This document shows, one piece after another, positions 14,501 through 27,484 of a stretch of 64,000 bases of DNA. Origin of the DNA: Anoplolepis gracilipes (taxonomy: Eukaryota > Arthropoda > Insecta > Hymenoptera > Formicidae); assembly GCF_047496725.1 (NCBI RefSeq), contig NC_132979.1:4357501-4421500 (forward strand), given 5' to 3'. Position 1 is the first letter of the stretch, and the number at the start of each line of letters is the position of its first letter. The notes beneath the pieces are model-generated. The model saw only the letters and a program-made list of their open reading frames with translations. It made no database searches and was not told the DNA's origin. Position numbers and translations under genes: made by a program.

Positions 14501-17500
14501 ACTTGGCAAAGTCACGTCGGAACAGAGGGGTAAGCGATTCGCGGGATTTACTTTAGATTCTTCCTTGATCGTTATGTACTTTTGCTCTTTCTCACGGGTA
14601 GAATTCTCTTTTATAAATATTTGTAAGTTTCTTCGCAAAGAAAAAGAAAGACGAAAAGAAGTAACGGAAGAAAACTTTTGTCTCTCGCATTTCGCACGTG
14701 ATGCAATCACGAGGTAGATCAAACCAACGAGATTACGTAGCTTTTTGGAAACCGTCGAATCTTGTCTAAGTTTTATCTCGATTAAAGACCGCATTTAAAC
14801 GCGATATCGCTTTTGAAAATAAATGAGTTTCTCGTCAAGGTGCTCAAATAACCAATGCAATTCGATTTACAACTACAACTAAAGAGAAGTTAAGAGATTT
14901 TATTTTCACGAATGATATTTAATTGAAATCGGATTCTGATTAAATTTACAGTAATCACATCTGTTTATGTGTTTTGCGAATTGATACAATGGTATATTAT
15001 TGTAAAGAATGTGATATAATCTGTTAATAAAAGGATATTACGTTATACAAAGTAAATATACACACCGAGATATCAGATTAGAATTATTTATGCTTCTTTT
15101 ATTATATTTGAGCGAAATGTCAAATACGCAATAATTTACGCATCTAAAACCAGATGGTCGGAATTTCTCGAGTTTTGCGCGTTGCATTGCTTAATACTGG
15201 CGTCTTCACGAGTGCCTTAGCTCAGGTTTATCTTTTGACTGACAATGAAAGGACCTCTCATGAAAGGACCTTCCAGCAACCCAGTTGCATCGTGTAGCTT
15301 CTATGTACTTCCCGGAAGTATACCGAAAGATTGTAAACCTATCCGGATGGCTGAACACAGAATCTAAACGGTAGAACCAAAATGAAGCTTAAAACCGGTC
15401 GAAATACGGAACTCGATGTCTTAACAATGTATGCCCGTTGCACAATATTTACTTCTCTTCAGTTAATCGACTGCTGTATCTAATTGTAAGATCACATTCT
15501 GACTAAATATTCTCTGCTATAAATTAGTTCTTCGAGTTGACTCGTGACGAAGAAAATGAAAAAGTTCGCGGTCAAACCGCATGGACAACTTTGGTAAGTA
15601 AACATGAATGACGATCTCGAAACGACTTATTTAATCTACTTTCAATTAATTCCTTCTCTATCAGCATATTTGCCTTGAAAATATCTCCGCTCTCGTGACA
15701 AAGAGAGAAAATGATAATAAAACGGACAGACCGCGGTTCTTTTCGTCAAACAGGAACGACGTTAGGCAACTACGGTAATCTAATATGTAGAGTAAAAAGG
15801 TAAAGTAAAAACGAACAGCACCAATTTCCCTCTCGGATCGCCTCCTTTTAACGCGCACTTTATTTCGAGTAGTGCTATGAGCTTTCCTTCGCAAAATATA
15901 TCTTCGAGCTCCAGCAGTTTGGTAAAAGCTACGCTAAAAATACTGCAGGTTTCGTGTAAAAGAACGTTAAGGCTCTCCATTAACTGTATACAGTCTGGCT
16001 TTAAACATACGCCACGTTCGTCTCGTTTTCGGCAACATCTTCTTTTCGAACCATTCTTCCCCGAAAGATATATGTCGCATTTGAAGAACAACGTTTTGTC
16101 CAACAAATTCTCGTCCCGGCATTCATGCTCTATTCATCGCTTATTCGCAATCTGGTCACACATTTTTCCGTTTCTTACTGTCCTGAGACCAACATTCTTG
16201 TGAACTGAGACCCACGACCGAAAACGTGTTCCGTCCCAGTCGGTCGAGATTCGCCCTCGTTTTCGCTGTGTCGACAAAGACTAGATCTCGATCTCGTGCT
16301 GAATATCCTCTTTCTTCTTTCTTTTTCTTTCTTTTTTTCTTTTTCTCCTGACATTTTTCACCTTTGTTCGAGGCTTAATTCTTTTACGCAAAAGAATTTT
16401 TATATTTATCTCGGATGTTTCATCCCATGTGGATGATTCTCGAAAGATTGTTATATATTATTTAAATATGTATCCGTTTATGGAAGCGTAAATTTATTCT
16501 TTTTTAACCACACTTTGTTTTACTTTAGTCATATTAAATTAATGACACACATAAAGTAAATAAAACATAAAGAAATATATTCTTAAAAATACGAAAGTGC
16601 TCAATAATGAAAAGAAATATAATCTTGACATTTTATTGCATCAGAGTAATGATTATTTTATAATTGTAATTTTGTTTTGTGCTATTACATTTATTAATAA
16701 TTAAAATAATATTTTATGCAATTGAACTTATTATTAATTTGTTAAATTTACTTATTAATTATTCACCTATTATTAATTTAATTAATTTAATTTATTAATT
16801 ATTAATTTAATTTATCTCTTTATTAAAGGAAATTTAAAAATAAGAGATTCAAACATTTCTGTAATTAAAACCAGTTTTGTTACGGTTGTCTGAACTTCTT
16901 TCATTCTCGTGCCTTCTTCTATATAGAATCGTACTGGCCTTTAAAAAATGTGTATATATGCTGGTATACACTTGTAAACGAGCGAGCAACGAACGAACGA
17001 AACGAAAACACAAAATCAAATTCATTTAAAACTTTCTTTGATGTTTTGCTCATGAGTGAATCGAAGCTGAATGTTAATTAAATTCTAACGAACATTCGGT
17101 TTTGTATTAGAATGCTATGAAGTACGCATCTTCCCAGAATTTTAACGATGAAAAAATTTGCACTTTTATTTACTCGTATATTTATTTATTACTTAATATA
17201 TTTTTAAATAATAATATTTTAATATCTTTTCGATAAAGAGAATTGATATTTGCTATTTTGCTGGTCTAAATAATTTATTCAGGATTTATTTTCCTCTTTG
17301 CTTTTACTCTGCACACATTTGCATATGATATTTACTTTTATAATAATTTAATTTATCTATTATATTTAATTCATTATTAATTTAATTAATTTAATTAATC
17401 TGTATTACTAAGGAAATTTAAAAGTAAAAGATTGAAATATTTCTATAGCTAAAGCAATGTTTGCTAAAATAATTGGCGAATTTTTTAATCGATTTTTATA

Positions 17501-20500
17501 ATAAAATAAATCGTTATTCTTTTTATTCAAATGTTTTAGTCCTCAAACTGGCAATTTTTTCTTTAGTATTTTTTTTAACAATTTTTCTTGTACAATTAAA
17601 ATTGAAGACTAATAAAACTAAAATAACATGGCTTCGTGTTTGATTAGTATCGGTTAATAAACTCTATCTCGAGCTTCGAAAGGCACATTTATAATTGTAA
17701 TCGATGATAGCAGAAGTGATAAAAAGGTGAGAGAGAAAAGGAAAAAAGAAATTCCCATCCAGACGAACTGGATAGCCGCTGGGTGGTAGAAACAAGTATG
17801 TCAAACTGTTACGCCACAATACATTCTAATGACGTCTGCTTCGCGGAAGACTTTTGTCGAAGCTTCTCTCCTTGCCCAACTATTCTTCTTTCGTATCGTC
17901 TATCGACGTTCTTCGAGCTACTTCTCTGTCACGTGTCTGCTTACCCGGCGAATTCTCGCCGAATCATTGTTATTTTTCGATCTTATTCCCTCGAAGATAT
18001 GCAAATCGCCCTCTTGTATTCATGTTTTTTCTTTCTAACGAATGGTGCATTTAAAAATATTTATTTATTTATTTATTTTAATGAAAATTTCGTAAAAAGT
18101 ATATATGAAATATATGATTAACTCAAACTTTGAATCGTGTAAATATTCATTAGCTATATCATTTTAGGATAAGATTTAAAAAATTAACATTTTCTCCAGA
18201 CACGTAAAAAATATGAGCTGAGAGTTTTTGTATAACAAAATAAAAGTATAAATATAAATATAAATAAAAATGACTCCTCGTACGATACGATTTATGATTC
18301 TCATTAGCGTAAATTTGCGCGAGTCGTCTTATCGAATTTATTTTCAGACGATCTAATTGCCCTTCATTAAATTTCCACGTTGCCGTTAGTTTCGTTTGTT
18401 ATCTGTCATTTCTAAAGCTATTATGTAGAATTTTTTTATTAAATTTTTTCCCCGTCGGGACTTCTTATTCAAAGTTGTCTTCTGATTGCTGTGAGTTCCT
18501 CCATACTGTTTTAACACGCATTCAAATATTGCCGTCGTGTGTTCTTTTCTCTCATCTATGCGAATTATGTAAATCGTTTGCTCAGGTTTTTCTCTAAAGA
18601 GCCTAAGCTCATACATAACACATTATTGGGTTTACATTAATAACGCATCCAAATTTAAATTTGTTCTAGTGAAATAGACAGTTTGATAGCAGGACTGCGA
18701 TATTTCGCAATTTTACAATAGATATAGGATGAGAGAACCTTGCTTTTTTTTAGCTTATTTTACACTATTTTATACAAAAATATACAATTGAAGTTTCATC
18801 AATTTTTATTGAGTTGTTGCATATATGTATAAACATTTTATAAAAATATTTTCCTATATAATTTTCGAGTATTTTACTGAGCAAATTTGATTAAGAGAGT
18901 TATTAGTGATATATTGCGAATTTATATTTAAATTATCTCATCTTCAAGATTTTTGAAAATATTGCCACAATTTACGACAATTTGCGAAACTTTCTGAAAT
19001 CTCGTTATTTGTAAATTACTCTGTATTTCTATGTTTATGTAGAATTTGCTAAAAACGAATCGCGATTCCGTGTAACTCTTTCGATTCTTTAAACTGCATA
19101 TCTCGCTAAAGTGTTTAACGATCGGGACATTGGGGTCAAACGCGACGTATTGTAGTTACAAAGTCGATATTTTAATCTCCGCGATTCGACTATCACCGTG
19201 ACGCCGCCAGATTGTATCACATCTAGGATAAAAGATGTGAAGCGGGAAGGAGAGGACGAAAATGAAGGGGAGAAACTACGGGAAAAATATAAAGGGCGGA
19301 AAACAAGCGGTCAGAATGGAAGAGCAACTCGAACGTAAAAAGGGGGTGGGCGATTCAACCGCAACCTGCCGAAGGGTTTCGCGGATAGATAGATAGTAAG
19401 ATTTATGACGTGAGAAGGGAAAAGAGAAGTTCTCTTATGTGAGAAAGAAAGAGAGATAAAGTGAGAGAGACATGAGATTGTGGAATAATGCTGAAGTCGA
19501 GATCTCACGAAATCTAATATCCAAACAGTGTTGTGTGTTTGCAATATCAAAGAGATTTATCTTATATCAAAACCATGATTTTCACAAGAAAACCATTTAT
19601 CCGGAAATACATCAGTTGTAGTTATCGAATTAATCGTGTGAGAAAAAAGCCTTCCAAATTGTGAATAAAAAGATAAAACCGTTCTCTTAACACAAAGGAG
19701 TCTCGAGAATAGGAGATAAAAAAAGAAAGTATGCGTGGCACGAATTGGCTCAAAAATTCGCAACAATTCCCTTCGGGCAAACAGAAAACGCCAAACACAG
19801 TGTACTAACAGCGACTACACCGTGACATGACTGCGAGAAAAACAAACATATAGTCACGAATAAATGCAAGCGTGCAAAAACAAACAATAGCAATCGAGTG
19901 TATCCGCTGTAGGCAATATCCAATTGCAAAGAGTCATTGAAGATTCGCGCGTGTTGTAGCTATTTTCGCGAGAGTTCGTCTGTCAAACCGCGAAAATATC
20001 GGCAGTAAACGTAGCGATTATATATAACACACAAGTTCCTTTTGTATTATATGATATTGAAAAAGAACAAGCATATATACATCTATTCCAGAATTTTCAC
20101 ACTCGTGATACAAATGCTACGGAGCTATCTATAATCTCGTTCGAAAGTTTCGAAAGTATCATAATTCAAGCATTACAATATGTATCATGAATTATAACAG
20201 GAACGCAAGTGCTAACGTATTCCAGCGAAAGATTTAAAACTTGACGTATACGGATAACTTGCGAAACCAAAACGAGATATAAAAATAAAATGTAGATTTC
20301 GAGAAATATTGCTGACGTTGACAAGATGCTGCAGGAGCAATTTTTTATTGCACTTCCGAAAAAAATTTAAGAAATTCCACAGTTTGCATTAGCATATTAA
20401 TGAACGGTTAATCGTGTAATAATTCTTCTTTGACTCTTATCTTACAAGCAGTGTTATTAAGATAAAGGGAATGATTTATTTTCGCATAATCCTTCGATGT

Positions 20501-23500
20501 ATATATATAAAACGGACCGACAAGAGAAAAAGCTAAGAGTACGTCTCTAACATCGAGATATGGAAATCAGTGCCGTAAATCTATACAAATGTTTTGTACG
20601 AAAAATTCAAAAGAGTATATGATATGCATCATTCTATTATCAAACTTGCGTTATTTTCTTAGCGTAAATAAAAATATTGATTTTTGCCGCTAAACATACG
20701 GGAAAATAAATGTTTAAATTAAAGTTTTTAATAAAATAAATCAAGCTTTACAATCAATGATAAAATAGATAATTAATTGAGTTATAAATTATAACTCTAA
20801 TTAATTAGTTTATGATAATAAAATTGATAAATTTTCAAGACTATCAATGCACAGTTCTAAGAGAATGGTACGGCGTAAACAAACCTTAACATCAATTAGT
20901 CGGAACAATCGAGTAGTTACTGGACTAATTGATTTACTAATCGCTGTAAGTGTCCCATTGCAATTATTCTCAGGTGACAGTGATGCAGTAGGGATATGTG
21001 TAATCAATATAATCCTCCGAAATTTTTACGAAAACAGCAGTAAGACATCACTTATGTTATTCCAATTCAGTGACTTTTTTCCAACCAATTTATATTCCAT
21101 TTCTTTCGTCAAGGTGGCACTTTTTCTTCTAACATTCGTCATAAACGGAAGCACTTCTATAATTTCCACCGAGGAAAGTGACAAATATCTGCCTATCTGT
21201 CTTGTTAACTTTGTGCCGCACTGGAAAATATTCTTCATCATTTTAGCTCGCGTTATCGCGCTATATGTATAAGCATAAAGATATGATATAGTTACGTTCA
21301 TACAAAATAAAATGATTCTTTAGTTATTGTACCGATTTTCCTGTATGAGATATGTACATGTGCTTTATAAAATTCACAAGTTATATGTATATGAAATAAT
21401 ATAAAGATACATTTTTATACTTTTATATATTATAAATTTTTATATGTATATATATTTTTTTACAGGTTTTGTATAAATTCCATATTTGATATAAGATATG
21501 TAGAAAAATGGTTCACGAAGCAATCGTGATGTGAGATTATAGTTGTCCTAAAAAAATAAATCGAAATTGTAGAATAATATTTTTTATCCAAGAAAGCTTG
21601 TTTTTTAAGAAAATCAACTTTTCAGATCAAAATATTGATTAGAGTTCCCTGTTTTTTTAGGCTTCTATAAAAGCCTCACATATCCATATCTATATCATCA
21701 AACCTGTCTCCTGCAACAACGGTGTTATCAAAATATGAAATATAAAACGTCAAAAATAATCTTTAAAGAAATGCAATTTAATGATTATTAAAATAAAAAT
21801 TATAATATATTAATTAAAAATGCCTTTTTTTAAATAAATGTTTTTGATATTTTATAACTTTTCTAATATAATTTATGTTACATATTTTTATTTTTAAAAT
21901 AAAATAAATTATTTCTTTATTCTTTATATATATATCTATAATCCTTGCATTAAGATGACATATGATCTTCGTATGTTATCTACTTGATTTTATACTACCT
22001 ACTTCGATTTATTTTTCAATCCTTCTTATCTTCTTTTCGCATATGTATCTTTGTCTTTCAAATCTGACTATCAGAGTGAACAAATAAAATTCTAAGTGAG
22101 AGCCTACTTTGCGAGATATGTATAGCCATTGCGAAACTTGTCTACCTAAATTATACGCAGGAAGCAGTATAGTTCACGAGCATGATGTTTAGGGTAAGCC
22201 TCTTTACATCTACAAAGGAACAAAGGGATACTATAGTAGTACTAGATATCGAACGAACAAGAAGGAGATTGCAAACGTAGTTCGACGACGCATTCTAAGC
22301 TGTTACTCTGTACTTGCATTAACTTCTCATTAATGTAACTTAGACAAGTCGTATGAAACAAGCTGACGATGCTCGTACGAGTTAGTATAATATATCGCGC
22401 ACAACACAGTATATTACTTCCAATAGCAAGTGTTTCTGCATTGTCTTGTACGTTAAATGCTAAAATGCCCCTTGTAGTAATCCTCCAATGATCTCACAGA
22501 TTTCGCAGAAGCGAAGAACGGTAGTAAAGAATTTGGCGAACAATACTTGCGCAAATTTGACGAATTTCGACAATGCTCCTATCGTTGCTTCAATAAATCT
22601 ATCATTGACATTGCTGTGAAATGTAGTAGCATAAGCGTTTTCGTGTATCAGACGCGAACGTTCCAAAGAGAGCAATTCTCTGATGCAACATCAATCCCAA
22701 TTCTATTTCGAGAAAGGTCTGGGCGATTCGATTCACGTCTGCTTCGATTTCGTACAAATTGTGCCACTAGAATAGACTGTCGTGTGTACAATAAATAATA
22801 GGGAAGAATGATTGATACCTCGTCTGCAGTCCCTCCGTATTCGTCCGTCTCGATCTTCCTTCCCAATTATAGAAAAGTCGACAGTTCGTCAGAATGTTCC
22901 TGCTTAACAATAAGTAGAAATAAAAACGAACAAGCGAAATGTCTTTATAAACACCATTAAACTGAGTTTCGAAAGAAGGCTTATTTTTTGCGAAGGAAAA
23001 AATATTTCCCGTATTTTTTTTTTTTTTTCTCTCCGAAGCCGTTGTATGATTGCGGGATCACAAATTCAGCGACGGAGAGAGATGTAATAACAAACTTGGT
23101 GTGAAAAAATATCGATTTCTCTCACGCATTTTATCCGCGATTATTTCAACATTTCAAACAAATCGAAATTAATAAAAGTTACTGAAATAAACGACGCAAT
23201 TAAATTTTTATTTGTTGTTTGAAATATTTTATATTACCATAACGTTCTGTAAAAGAGTTGAAAAATAAATTAGCAATAGTTTGCATCGTTGCAGATTGAA
23301 TTGATTGAGTTTATTTGTCACACAGGTGTTTGACAAACATAATCGTGGATATATTACTGCGTCGGACCTTAGAGCGGTATTGCAATGTTTGGGAGAAGAT
23401 CTTTCGGAGGAGGAAAGTAAGTATTAAGTATTAATGTATTCACTGATAGTCTATTACGATGAACGTGATGCGATTACATGGATATAACTTGCGTGAATGT

Positions 23501-26500
23501 TCTCCGTCTAAAATACTTTTGATAAGAGAAACTTTAGCAATAAAAGCCAAAGTAGACCTTCCGTCTAAATTGGCACGCCTAAAACCGATTGATTCTCGAA
23601 AAGTATATTTCATGGTAGAATTAGGAAAATGTTATTGGAATAAATTTCTATTTAATATTTAATTTTACTATTGGAATAAATTTCTATTTAATATTTAATT
23701 TTACTAAAAGTTTTATTTATTATTGACATTAATCTTAATATCAATATTATAGAAATAATTGTTGACCATGATTATATATAATTTTATAAACAAAAAAATG
23801 TGCAAAATCGCAATTTTACAGGGGCAATTAAATTTCAATGATTTCTAAATTACACTTTATTTCAAAATAAATTTAAATAAGCAGCTATTTTAAAAGAGAT
23901 TAAAATTGATGGTCCATTTCAATCTAACTTTATTGAAAATAAATCGGATTGCAATTTTGTCTGATCAAATAAAACCGCGCTCTATATATCGATTCTTGCG
24001 CAATATTTAACAGAATTTCGACGAGAGAATGTAGCATTTCTCCAATTTGCTCTTCAGTTATTATCTTTGCTCTGGAATATTATTTGCACACTTGTCCTTG
24101 TTATTTCACGAGTCACAAAACTTGAATTTCCTAATTTCGCTTGTTGACACATGCCTATCGCAAATCCTAAAGACCGCGTCTTTATCGCGCCTCACGATTA
24201 TTTTACCGTGAAAACGTCAGCTTTTCTCTCGCGCTCGTGCCATTCAAGTGTTTGCACAAATAAAGCAAGCAACGAACTCAACGAAATCACTCGTGTCATC
24301 GTAAACGTCCTGTCGCATCACAATATCGATTATTGTACGGATATTGCTGTAGAATTACATGGATCATCTCGAAGACATATTTCCAATTAACTATTGATAA
24401 TTCGATTTCCACAAATTTTACGTGTATTAGACAGCGTATTAAAAGTTTTATCCTTTGGAATACATTATTATATACAAATTTATATATTTCTATTAATTAA
24501 TACATGGATTTGCTTATAGAGTTTATGCATTTATAATGCTATTATGGATATTCTCCGAACACATTGCCATGTAACCCAGACCGCAACTAGTTGCAAACCA
24601 CGACCTGTTTCCTCTCGGACATCGAGTATTAATCGCGATTATGACAATCATCTTGATTGAATAACGCCTTGGAAATGTACGCATCTCGGCACATATCTAT
24701 CTACAGGAAGTGATACCTTTCATTTGATCAAGAATCAAGTTTTGATTCGCGATATGAATATTTACGAATACAAATAACGCTGCTTAATTAAAAAACGAGT
24801 AAAAATAGAGTATAAGGCATCTAGAGAAGATACGAGGGAGAAGATTCACGTTTCACGTATATATTTCTCCCCGGGCAAAAGTCTTCCGGGAGATCTTAAT
24901 TGCTCCGGCGCAATTTCTCTGACACGCTAAAGTGTACATAAAAGTTTATATATTTAAAGAGCATTTAAAAAAAATAATTAACTCTTTTGTGAAGAAATCG
25001 CACACAGTACACTCTTATGCAAGCGGTAATTACACTTGCTTATTAATTAAGTTCTTATAAAAATGAACTTATAAAAATGAGAAGCAAGAAAGGCGGAAAA
25101 TGCGATCAATATAATTATTGTTTAAACAATGCGTTGCAAAAAATGCATTAGCACAAAGCTAAAATATGACTTTCAATGCATTCGACAATTGTACGTGTTA
25201 ATTCGTTACATTGAATATCAACGATAAAGACCTAAAAATATAAATAATTTTTCTATGTCGAAATGTGCAAGTAGAAGTGTATTTATCAGTCCAGAAAATC
25301 CTTCTTATATTAATCGATAGTAATTTGATAATCTCGCACGATCCACGATCAACACAAGTTTCTTGATTGGCCACAATCAATTTAAACTAAATCGCATAAA
25401 GTTCAGGACAGTTTTCGCCACAATTGGCAGAATTGTAGTTTGTAAACTATTGCACATTGCTATATTACATATATTATACACTGCAACATTATGTTATGTA
25501 TTGCTGTTTGAATTTTGTGATTGAGTATTAGCTTATATGACATCAGACATGCATCTCAAAATAACTAGGACGTCACTGCGTGGATGGTTATTTTATAAAT
25601 TATCGAATATCAACGATTAAGAAAGCTAAATATTATACTTTCATAAATGTATTTAATGGAGATTGATTTTAAATTTAAAAATATAAAAAAATTCTCGGAA
25701 TATATTACACATCTATTTTAAACGATGCGTGTCATCGAAAGTATAAAATTTCTTGATTAATTGAATAATAATAAAACCCGAGCCTCATAATAAAAATGTT
25801 TAATACTAAAAATTATTTTTTTATTAGTAAAAATTAATTTTGGAAATTTCAGAAAGACATTTCAAGAAAAGTCCTCGAATGCCACCGATGTACCGTAACG
25901 GACCGTAATGTCGTCTTCATTCCTTTTCGTAGCAATAAATTCTGCGTGGAAATAATGCGGGTATATCGGCAATATCTCTCTTTTGGCGTAGATGACGGTG
26001 CTCGTGACGTGAATTAATCTTTATTGCTGAACGCTCTAAAGATATATATTAATTGAATTACTGCAAGAAAATATATACACGTATACATATATGGATTTTC
26101 ACGTATGCGAGAAGCTGATAAAAATACTTGCTTGAATTCGAATTTAACACATACACACTTTTTAATCGCTCCTATAAAATATATCGGGCGGTATCATTTT
26201 TTTAAACGTTCAATCATAATTGATGATAATATAGAAATATGTAAAAATTTGTTCAATTACCTCGAAGTAAATATCTGTAGTAAGTTTCTTTCTACAAGAA
26301 CAATTCTCATTTAGTTCAGTAATTTCGAAAAAAACCAGTCTGCGCGATATAAGAAGCTTTCGTTTTGCTTTCAGTCGAAGATATGATTAAGGAAGTGGAT
26401 GTGGATGGGGACGGCCGAATTGATTTCTACGGTAAGATTTCTTTTGCATTATATTACAGTTTCTTTCGTAAAGAGAAAATGCAGCAATAAATACAGCGGT

Positions 26501-26847
26501 GAAATAGAATTCAATTTTTATTCTCAAGCATGATCCATCCATAAGATGATCGATGGACTTGTGTATCTAAAATAGAAAGAAAATAATTCTTCCGAGGAAA
26601 GTATGAAATGGTAAAAGCTGTTTAAGAACTATGCAAGAAGTGGAAGAAAAAGAAAAAGAAAACATACATCTTTTCTTTTTCTTCTCTCTTCTCTTTATTG
26701 TAAAGATAGATCGACGATGAGAAATGTCACTATTCTAGTAATTAATATTTTTCTAATTCTTCAGAGTTCGTTCATGCTCTCGGCGAGCCGGGAATCGACG
26801 AAGACGAAGAAGATGACGAAGAAGAAGTGCAATCTCCACTGTTCTAA
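11449..26847 (+). CDS. Calmodulin-like EF-hand protein, 3' part (4 exons)
   Basis: Joined exons 11449-11564, 23326-23416, 26375-26431 and 26765-26847 give 114 in-frame residues ending in TAA. Every junction is AG/GT and the phases agree. Visible order: second half of EF-hand 2 (DGNVSFEEF, residues 1-9), an acidic/Gln linker, EF-hand 3 (loop 41-52), EF-hand 4 (loop 77-88, DVDGDGRIDFYE, all ligands present), then an acidic tail (99-108) and the end QSPLF. The family binds Ca2+ and acts as a cytosolic sensor that docks on target proteins; no target is shown here. From memory it resembles the Drosophila CG11638-type calmodulin-like proteins more than calmodulin itself, because of its linker and acidic tail; that match needs a search. 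The first residue is split with an upstream exon, so EF-hand 1 and the start codon are missing, most likely left of the window. Introns are 11.8 kb, 3.0 kb and 0.33 kb. Confidence 0.88.
11565..23325 (+). other. 11.8-kb intron of the calmodulin-like gene
   Basis: Bounded by GTAAGT and CACAG. It holds a 66-base exon-like segment at 15528-15593, (TA)n at 12848-12871, a diverged duplicated AT-rich segment (16776-16872 and 17371-17460) and an inverted repeat at 20771-20806. Reading frames at 20810-21301 are open on both strands but unrecognised. Confidence 0.7.
23326..23416 (+). CDS. Calmodulin-like gene, exon b (EF-hand 3)
   Basis: Acceptor CACAG before 23326 and donor GTAAGT after 23416; 30 codons plus one base. 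It continues exon a without a gap (FR then VFDKHNRGYIT). The loop has His at position 3, Arg at 5 and Asp at 12, so Ca2+ binding is probably weak or absent, while the fold-forming Gly6 and Ile8 remain. Confidence 0.9.
23417..26374 (+). other. 3.0-kb intron of the calmodulin-like gene
   Basis: Bounded by GTAAGT and TTTCAG. Apart from a perfect 36-bp tandem duplication at 23633-23704, I see nothing specific in it. Confidence 0.8.
23633..23704. repeat. Perfect 36-bp tandem duplication
   Basis: Two identical 36-base units beginning TATTGGAATAAATTTCTATT lie head to tail, with no mismatch seen, so the duplication is recent or is an assembly artefact. Confidence 0.9.
26375..26431 (+). CDS. Calmodulin-like gene, exon c (EF-hand 4 loop)
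   Basis: Acceptor TTTCAG before 26375 and donor GTAAGA after 26431; two bases, 18 codons, one base. Encodes EDMIKEVDVDGDGRIDFY, the entering helix and nearly all of a canonical EF-hand loop. The loop's Glu12 codon is completed by the next exon. Confidence 0.92.
26765..26847 (+). CDS. Calmodulin-like gene, last exon (acidic tail, stop)
   Basis: Acceptor CTTCAG before 26765. Completes the Glu12 codon of EF-hand 4, then the exiting helix FVHALGEPG, a run of ten Asp/Glu residues and VQSPLF, ending at TAA 26845-26847. The acidic tail is not present in calmodulin and may mediate localisation or electrostatic binding (inference). Confidence 0.9.
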
Positions 26848-27433
26848 GATCACATTTATCTTCATCTCTTTGTTAGATAAGCCAGATCAGGCAAAAACGA
26901 TGTGCAATCTCTCGACTTGCACGAAATATTCCTTCTCTCACGTTTGCAATTCGAATCGCGTGCGATTGCGCCTCACAAACGAAACGCGGCTCAACTTTGA
27001 CTATGCGAACCCGTTTACGTTTTATTAGTTCTCACCCTTCTTCTCCAATTTCGAATCAAATTTTAATGCTGGAACGCGAAAGTCTCGCTAAACGCATCAT
27101 GAATAGGTAAAATATCTGCACTGAGCTACATTATCTGCAAATGATCGCGATTACAGCACAAATTTACATTTTTGATGTATATTAAAATGCGTCAGACACG
27201 AACTGAGCTTCCCTCGAGTGGGGTATTCTTGATAAATCACGTGTGTCAATGGCTCCTGAAACTTTATTTGACTACTAGTTATTATAAGCCGTCTGCTGAT
27301 AAATGAGCGCAATATGAATATTGTAAATTATAATTCCAAAAATTAAAACGAATTGAAAAAAAATGTGACATATTATTTAAAAGGATTAAGAGATTTATTT
27401 GAGAAGAGAGATTAATTGAAAAATGTTAAATTA

Positions 27434-27484
27434 AATAAAAGTTTCGATTGCAACGTAAATTGAATGAATGAATACAGAAATAAA
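27434..27484 (+). terminator. Candidate poly(A) signals of the calmodulin-like gene
   Basis: AATAAA occurs at 27434-27439 and again at 27479-27484, about 590 and 635 bases after the stop codon. Either would give an ordinary 3' UTR. AATAAA is common in AT-rich DNA, so this is a guess that RNA 3' ends would settle. Confidence 0.35.

Noticed and set aside
15245..15271. Repeated ATGAAAGGACCT word
   Set aside because: Only two 12-base copies with no further similarity; likely chance or slippage.
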